This document shows positions 59,024-64,000 of a DNA stretch of 64,000 nt, piece after piece. A program made the translations under genes and the position numbers. The first letter of the stretch is position 1; each line of letters opens with the position of its first letter. Source of the DNA: WHSW01 sp963846565 (GTDB lineage Bacteria; Actinomycetota; Thermoleophilia; Solirubrobacterales; 70-9); assembly GCA_963846565.1 (NCBI GenBank), contig CAWJWL010000005.1, positions 496,001 through 560,000 on the forward strand, given 5' to 3'. Under the pieces are notes generated by a model. That model saw only the letters and a list, made by a program, of their open reading frames with translations, was not told the origin of the DNA and ran no database searches.

Positions 59024-59725
59024 TTATCGCCTCGGGGCCGGGGGCTCTGCCTGCGCCAGCTCGCGAAGGTTGCGGAGGCCGCGGCCGAGCAGCAGGATGA
59101 TCATCGTGGTCGCGATCCCGAGGCCGATCACGTCGAAGAGGGTGAGCTCGAGGTCGGCGACCACGAAGTCGAGGCCGGCGCCGAGGGCGACCGCGGTGTT
59201 GAGGCCGATCAGGATCAGCCTCACCTCCGTCGGCCCGACGTACCCGTAGCCGATCGAGAAGCGGCCGAAGGCGTAGCTCTCGAGGTAGACGTTGATCGAG
59301 AGGATCAGGTAGGCGACGACGATCAGAGTCCCGATCGAGAGCAGCATCAGCGGCGAGAGCCCGAGGCCGATCCCGATCGCCGCGGTGGCGATCGCGTCGA
59401 CGAGGTGGTCGAGGTAGTAGCCGTACGTCGGCCGCTCGATCTTCCGCACCCGCGCGAGAGTGCCGTCGAGCGAGTCGCCGAACCACTGGACGACGAGCAG
59501 GGCGCTGGCAACCCAGAGCCAGTCGAGGGAGTTGTTGGCGAACTGGTAGGCGGCGCAGACGCCGAGCGCCGCGAGGACGCCGAGCGCGGTCAGGTCGTCG
59601 GGGAGGATCCAGCGCGGGAGGCGGCCGGCGATCCACGTGAGCAGGCGCTTCTCCGGCTTCGCGAGCAGGAAGCTCGGCTCGCGGGTCGCCTCGACCGACT
59701 TCTTGATCGCAGCGCTATCGGCCAT
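59024..59725 (-). CDS. CDP-alcohol phosphatidyltransferase family protein
   Basis: 233 residues, integral membrane enzyme of phospholipid synthesis. The CDP-alcohol signature DSLDGTLARVRK and then GYYLDHLVD (DxxDGxxAR-x8-GxxxDxxxD) is complete at about residues 84-110; six hydrophobic segments. Could make phosphatidylinositol, phosphatidylglycerol phosphate or a related lipid. ATG 59725 is chosen over an upstream GTG. Confidence 0.9.
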   Translation of the reverse strand: MADSAAIKKSVEATREPSFLLAKPEKRLLTWIAGRLPRWILPDDLTALGVLAALGVCAAYQFANNSLDWLWVASALLVVQWFGDSLDGTLARVRKIERPTYGYYLDHLVDAIATAAIGIGLGLSPLMLLSIGTLIVVAYLILSINVYLESYAFGRFSIGYGYVGPTEVRLILIGLNTAVALGAGLDFVVADLELTLFDVIGLGIATTMIILLLGRGLRNLRELAQAEPPAPRR

Positions 59726-59855
59726 GGCGCACACCTACCCGGCCGCGGCCCGGGCGTTTCGCGCCGCAAGGATTGACTGATCGTTGAATTGATTGCGCGC
59801 GGGACAGGCGGCGGGCGATGATCCCGGCGCGGGGGCACATCGAAGCGGAGGTTGC

Positions 59856-61388
59856 ATGCGCAGTCGCCTTGCCCCAATGATCCTCGTCCTCGCACTTGCG
59901 GCGCTCGCCGCCACGGCCTCGCCGGCGTCGGCGCAGGAGCTCGATTGGGGCGAGTGCCCCGAGGCCGGGACCGAGCCACTTCAGTGTGCGCTGCTGACCG
60001 TGCCACGCGACTACGCCGACCCGAGCGGTGAAACGATCGAGATCGCGGTCTCGCGGCTGCCCGCGGAGGATCCGGCCGAGCGTCGTGGCGTGCTGCTCTC
60101 GAACCCCGGTGGACCGGGTGAGCGCGGCCTGTTCGATCCGTTGCGGATCGGCTACTCGCCCGAGGTCCGCGCGCGCTACGACCTGATCGGGTTCGACCCG
60201 CGCGGGATCGGCTACAGCGCGCCGGTCACCTGCGACCTGGCGCCCGACGACCTCGACGTCCTCCGCTTCCTCCCCTATCCGGATGAGGAGGCGGGCATCG
60301 GCGAGAACGTCGCCTACTCGCAGCGCGCAGCGGCCGGGTGCGCGGCCTCGGTGACCGCCGATCTCCTGCCCCACATCACGACCGCCAACACGGCCGCCGA
60401 CATGGACATGATCCGGTCCGCGCTCGGTGAGCGGAGGATCAACTACTACGGCACGTCTTACGGGACCTACCTGGGCGCGGTCTACGAAGAGCTCTACCCG
60501 CGGCGGACGGATCGCTTCATCCTCGACGGCGTCGTCCACCCGCGGCGGATCTGGCGCTCGACCTTCTACTCCTGGGGTCCCGCGGCGGAGGTCGCCCTCG
60601 TGCCCTTCTACCGCTACGCGGCGCACAACGACGCGACCTACGGGCTCGGCGACACGTCGGCGGAGGTCCGCGCCAAGGGCCTGGAGCTGCTCGCCGAGAT
60701 CGAGGAGGAGCCGTTCGATCATCCCCAGGCCGGGCCCGTCGACCACAAGCTGTGGCGGGAGACGATCCGCGGTGCACTTCGCAACGACATCTCGTTCCCC
60801 GGCCTGGCCGGCCTGTGGCAGCTCGTCGACCAGGGCACGGCCGGGCCGGCTCGAATCGCGCGGAGCGCCCGCGCGATCGAGCGAGCGCTCGACGCGACCG
60901 GGCCCCAGGCGCCGGCCGGCGCCGCTGTCACTGCGGCCGACTTCCCGGTGCCGGCCCCCGACAACCCCTACACCTCCCCGTGGGCCGTCGTTTGCGGCGA
61001 TGCGGACTGGCCCGAGTCGCCGGCGACGTACGAGCACGACGTCGGCGTTGCCGATCGCCTCTTCCCGTACATCGGCGGCATGGCGGCGAACATCTGGCCC
61101 TGCGCCTTCTGGGCCTTCGACCCGCGCGACCCGGTGGTCGACATCGGCACCCAGGAGGGCGGCAAGACGCTGATCGTCTCGAGCCTCTTCGACCCGGCGA
61201 CGCCACATGACGGGGCGATTGCCATGCGGGCAACGCTCGGCTCGCGCTCGCGGCTGGTGAGCGTTGAGACCGGCGGGCACGTGATGGCGTTCAACGGGCG
61301 GAACGGATGCGCCGCCGCTGCGGCCTCGGCCTTCCTCGCCGACGGCACGCTGCCGGAGCGCGACGTCTTCTGCCCCGCCGAACCGTAG
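59856..61388 (+). CDS. Secreted tripeptidyl-aminopeptidase-type alpha/beta hydrolase
   Basis: 510 residues. Signal peptide MRSRLAPMILVLALAALAAT to SPASAQ; alpha/beta hydrolase with LLSNPGGPGERG, nucleophile GTSYGTYLG (Ser about 211), Asp region SSLFDPATPHDGA and His in ETGGHVMAFNG: the SCO7095/Slp/TAP arrangement with the C-terminal TAP domain. Cysteine pairs suggest extracellular disulfides. GCGGAGG precedes ATG 59856. Confidence 0.92.
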   Translation: MRSRLAPMILVLALAALAATASPASAQELDWGECPEAGTEPLQCALLTVPRDYADPSGETIEIAVSRLPAEDPAERRGVLLSNPGGPGERGLFDPLRIGYSPEVRARYDLIGFDPRGIGYSAPVTCDLAPDDLDVLRFLPYPDEEAGIGENVAYSQRAAAGCAASVTADLLPHITTANTAADMDMIRSALGERRINYYGTSYGTYLGAVYEELYPRRTDRFILDGVVHPRRIWRSTFYSWGPAAEVALVPFYRYAAHNDATYGLGDTSAEVRAKGLELLAEIEEEPFDHPQAGPVDHKLWRETIRGALRNDISFPGLAGLWQLVDQGTAGPARIARSARAIERALDATGPQAPAGAAVTAADFPVPAPDNPYTSPWAVVCGDADWPESPATYEHDVGVADRLFPYIGGMAANIWPCAFWAFDPRDPVVDIGTQEGGKTLIVSSLFDPATPHDGAIAMRATLGSRSRLVSVETGGHVMAFNGRNGCAAAAASAFLADGTLPERDVFCPAEP

Positions 61389-61439
61389 CCAGGGAGGCAA
61401 CCGGCTCGGATCGCACCGCGCGACCTTAGACTCGCGCGC

Positions 61440-63896
61440 GTGCGGATCCGGGCGCGAGCCCTCATCGTCCTTCTTCTCGGGCTGATCCTCGTCCCAGCCC
61501 CCGCGTCGGCGAGCGCGAAGGCGAAATTCGAGGCCGAGATTCGGCGAACGAAGTACGGCGTCCCCCACATCAAGGCCGACAACTGGCGCTCCGCCGGCTT
61601 CGGCTACGCATACGCGTTCGCCGAGGACGACGTCTGCACGCTGGCGGACACCTACGTCACCGTCTCGGCCGAGCGCTCGCGCTACTTCGGGCCCGACGAG
61701 AACTGGACCTTCTCCGGCAACTCCGCGAAGTACAAGAACCTCGAAGCCGACTTCTACTACGGGCAGATCAACGACTCCGGGATCATCGAGGACCTGATGT
61801 CGCGACCGCCGCCCGAGGGCCCGGCGCCGGAGCTGAAGAAGATCGTCCGCGGGTTCGTCGCCGGCTACAACCACTACCTGCGAAGGACCGGGGTGGCGAA
61901 CATTCCCGACCCGCGCTGCCGCGGCGAGGAATGGGTGCGCCCGATCACCGAGCTCGACGTCTACCGGCGCTTTCACCAGCTCGGCAGCCTCGCGAGCGGC
62001 GGCGCGGCGATCAGCGGGATCGCCAACGCTGCGCCCGTGCTCGGAGGCGCCTCGCGGGTGGCGAGCGCCGAGGCGGCGCAGGAGCGGGCGGTAGGGATGA
62101 TCGAGTCGGGCGAGGCCGAGGACTTCTTCCCCCTCGACAGCGGTTCCAATGCCTACGGTCTGGGCGGGGAGGCGACCGCGAACGGGCGCGGGATGGTGCT
62201 CGGTAACCCCCACTTCCCCTGGGACGGGGCGGAGCGCCTCTACCAGGCTCAGATCACGATTCCGGGCAAGCTCGACGTCTCCGGCGGCAGCCTCTACGGC
62301 GTTCCCGCCGTCCTCATCGGCCACACTCGCGGGCTCGCCTGGTCGCACACGGTCGCGTCGGCCTGGCGCTTCACCCCGTTCGAGCTCGCTCTCGTCCCCG
62401 GCGATCCGTACTCCTACATCGTCGACGGCCAGGTGAAGAAGATGGAGGCGCGGAAGATCACCGTCGACGTCCTCAACGACGACGGCAGCGTCGGCCAGCG
62501 CTCGCGGACCCTCTACAGCACCGAGTACGGACCGATGCTGACCTCGATCCTCGGCCTGCCGCTGTTCCCGTGGACGCCGGCGAAGGCGTTCGCGCTCGGT
62601 GACGCGAACTACGAGAACTTCCGCTACCTCAACCACTTCCTGGCCACGGACCAGGCCCAGAACGTCCGCGAGTACGACCGCATCCAGCAGGAGATCCAGG
62701 GAATCCCGTGGGTGAACTCGATCGCCGCCGACCGCCGCGGCGAGGCCTACTACTCGATGGACGGAGCCGTCCCGAACGTGCCCGACTCGAAGGCCACCGG
62801 ATGCGCGGGCGTCCTCGGCGTCGCGCTCTTCCCGATCACCGGGATTCCGATCCTCGACGGATCGCGCTCGGCCTGCAACTGGGACAGCGACCCCGCCGCC
62901 GCGGTCCCCGGGATCTTCGGCCCGTCGGCGCTGCCGCGCCTCTTCCGCGACGACTACGTCACCAACGGCAACGACAGCCACTGGCTCTCGAACCCCGAGC
63001 AGCCGCTCGAGGGGTACAACCGCGTGATCGGCGACGAGCGCACGACGCGCTCGCTCCGCACGCGGGTCGGGCTGCTGATGATCGAGCAGCGGCTCGCTGG
63101 CACGGACGGCTTGAAGGGCGACCGGTTCACGCTTCGCAACCTCACGAGGGTGGCGCTCGGCAACCGCCAGTACGCGGGTGAGCTGTTCCGAGACGAGCTC
63201 GTCGGGTTCTGTCAGTCGAGCCCGACCATGATCGGTACGGGCGGGCCCGTCGACGTCAGCGGCGCCTGCCCCGTGCTCGCGGCATGGAACCTCCGCAACG
63301 AGCTCGACGCACCGGGCGCTGTTCTCTTCCAGCGCTTCATGCAGCGGCTCACGGCCCGCCTCCCGTCGCTGCCCACCGGCGTCTCGAGCGGCGCCGGATT
63401 GCTCTCCGACACGTTCTTCGACACCCGCTTCAACGTCAGCGACCCGGTCGACACTCCGCGAGGCCTCAACACGGCCAACCCCCTGGTCTCCGCCTCGCTT
63501 GCCGACGCGGTCACCGACCTGAAGGGCGCCGGGATCCCTCTCGACGGGACCTTGGGCGAGTTCCAGTACGACACCCGCGGCGGCGAGCGGATCCCGATCC
63601 ACGGCGGCCCGGGGACGCTCGGGATCTTCAACGCGATCAACTCGGCCTGGAACCGAGCCGAGGGCTATTCGAACGTTCCCCACGGGACCAGCTTCATCGC
63701 CGCGATGGGCTTCTCCGAGAAGGGCTGCCCGGCGCGATCGCTGACTTTCGTCACCTACGGCCAGTCCGAGAACCAGGAGTCGCCACACGCCGCGGACTAC
63801 ACGAAGGCGTTCTCGCGCAAGAAGTGGAACGAGGTCCCGTTCTGCGCCGCCGAGGTGCGGAGAGAGACGCTCGACGTCGAGCGGATCTCGCGGTAG
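61440..63896 (+). CDS. Secreted penicillin acylase/acyl-homoserine-lactone acylase family protein
   Basis: 818 residues, Ntn hydrolase made as a precursor. Signal peptide MRIRARALIVLLLGLILVPA to PASASA; alpha chain with RRTKYGVPHIKADNW and FGYAYAFAEDDVC; the autocleavage site before the nucleophile Ser in LDSGSNAYGLGG (about residue 236); beta chain with NPHFPWDG and LIGHTRGLAWSHTVAS. Similar architecture to PvdQ/QuiP and aculeacin acylases, so lactone, lipopeptide or beta-lactam deacylation are all possible. Start GTG 61440. Confidence 0.93.
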   Translation: MRIRARALIVLLLGLILVPAPASASAKAKFEAEIRRTKYGVPHIKADNWRSAGFGYAYAFAEDDVCTLADTYVTVSAERSRYFGPDENWTFSGNSAKYKNLEADFYYGQINDSGIIEDLMSRPPPEGPAPELKKIVRGFVAGYNHYLRRTGVANIPDPRCRGEEWVRPITELDVYRRFHQLGSLASGGAAISGIANAAPVLGGASRVASAEAAQERAVGMIESGEAEDFFPLDSGSNAYGLGGEATANGRGMVLGNPHFPWDGAERLYQAQITIPGKLDVSGGSLYGVPAVLIGHTRGLAWSHTVASAWRFTPFELALVPGDPYSYIVDGQVKKMEARKITVDVLNDDGSVGQRSRTLYSTEYGPMLTSILGLPLFPWTPAKAFALGDANYENFRYLNHFLATDQAQNVREYDRIQQEIQGIPWVNSIAADRRGEAYYSMDGAVPNVPDSKATGCAGVLGVALFPITGIPILDGSRSACNWDSDPAAAVPGIFGPSALPRLFRDDYVTNGNDSHWLSNPEQPLEGYNRVIGDERTTRSLRTRVGLLMIEQRLAGTDGLKGDRFTLRNLTRVALGNRQYAGELFRDELVGFCQSSPTMIGTGGPVDVSGACPVLAAWNLRNELDAPGAVLFQRFMQRLTARLPSLPTGVSSGAGLLSDTFFDTRFNVSDPVDTPRGLNTANPLVSASLADAVTDLKGAGIPLDGTLGEFQYDTRGGERIPIHGGPGTLGIFNAINSAWNRAEGYSNVPHGTSFIAAMGFSEKGCPARSLTFVTYGQSENQESPHAADYTKAFSRKKWNEVPFCAAEVRRETLDVERISR

Positions 63897-63918
63897 ACGA
63901 TCTCGTAGCCTCAGCTGC

Positions 63919-64000
63919 GTGAGCTCGGATCGCAACCGGACCGCCCTCGTCACCGGCGCCTCGAGCGGCATCGGCGCGGCCACCGTGCGGGCGCTCGCGG
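63919..64000 (+). CDS. Short-chain dehydrogenase, N-terminal fragment (runs off the window)
   Basis: GTG 63919 followed by 26 codons (TALVTGASSGIGAATVRALA) carrying the SDR cofactor motif TGxxxGxG. The remainder lies beyond the window. It starts 23 bp after the acylase stop, so may be co-transcribed. Confidence 0.85.
   Translation, partial: MSSDRNRTALVTGASSGIGAATVRALA

Noticed and set aside
59715..63983. A 1422-codon open frame on the reverse strand
   Set aside because: It is antisense to two well-supported secreted hydrolase genes and contains only low-complexity Arg/Glu/Gly-rich sequence, a typical GC-rich shadow.

Overview
The window is GC-rich (about 70%) actinobacterial DNA. Two F420-type LLM oxidoreductases, a deazaflavin-dependent nitroreductase, the long lipid-metabolism gene set and an acidic protein ending LWFEQGEPKDFDF suggest class Thermoleophilia (Solirubrobacterales/Gaiellales-like). 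That placement is inference, because no rRNA or phylogenetic marker is complete here.

Layout. 1-2.0 kb: 5' end of typA, a DsbA-fold isomerase, a free-standing E2-type acyltransferase domain with an altered active site, and an SRPBCC-like protein. 2.0-4.7 kb: a reverse-strand REC / membrane histidine kinase / LuxR regulator operon. 5.1-7.3 kb: E1-alpha-like, E1-beta-like and lipoyl-like/E3-binding genes that have lost their catalytic residues. 7.5-14.5 kb: an intact branched-chain-type 2-oxoacid dehydrogenase (E1a, E1b, E2), a Leu/Val dehydrogenase, lipB, plsC and lipA, which together cover amino-acid deamination, oxidative decarboxylation and lipoyl cofactor synthesis. 14.5-24.5 kb: monooxygenase, rhomboid, thiolase, VOC and AraC genes, a frameshifted acyl-CoA dehydrogenase, a PD-(D/E)XK gene running into tRNA-Ala(TGC), a four-repeat unknown protein, a Rieske protein, and TetR with a palindromic operator next to a frameshifted esterase. 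24.4-33.4 kb: secreted beta-helix and GH18 proteins, glutamate dehydrogenase, an alanine-racemase-fold enzyme, an acidic protein and a GGDEF protein. 33.5-35.6 kb: tRNA-Ala(CGC) followed by two 44-bp copies of its 3' half, which look like attachment-site scars. 35.7-38.6 kb: hydrolase, cobalt-type nitrile hydratase operon, and a partial duplication. 38.7-50.9 kb: accessory redox, lipid and F420 genes. 50.9-59.7 kb: winged-helix protein, DrrAB-like ABC exporter, and the TgpA/DUF58/MoxR operon. 59.9-64 kb: two secreted hydrolases and the start of an SDR.

Two signals stand out. First, an incomplete shadow copy of a 2-oxoacid dehydrogenase complex, with active-site residues replaced in every subunit, sits beside the working complex. 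Second, a 48-bp DNA repeat occurs five times, always in frame inside coding sequence: once in E1-beta, three times in E2 (in the inter-domain linkers, one of them inverted) and once in the ABC ATPase 42 kb away. The paralogous gene at 6859 provides an apparent empty site.

Four genes (AraC, acyl-CoA dehydrogenase, esterase, LLM) each carry a single-base frameshift, at least two of them next to short homopolymers. Sequencing or assembly indels must be excluded before these are called pseudogenes.
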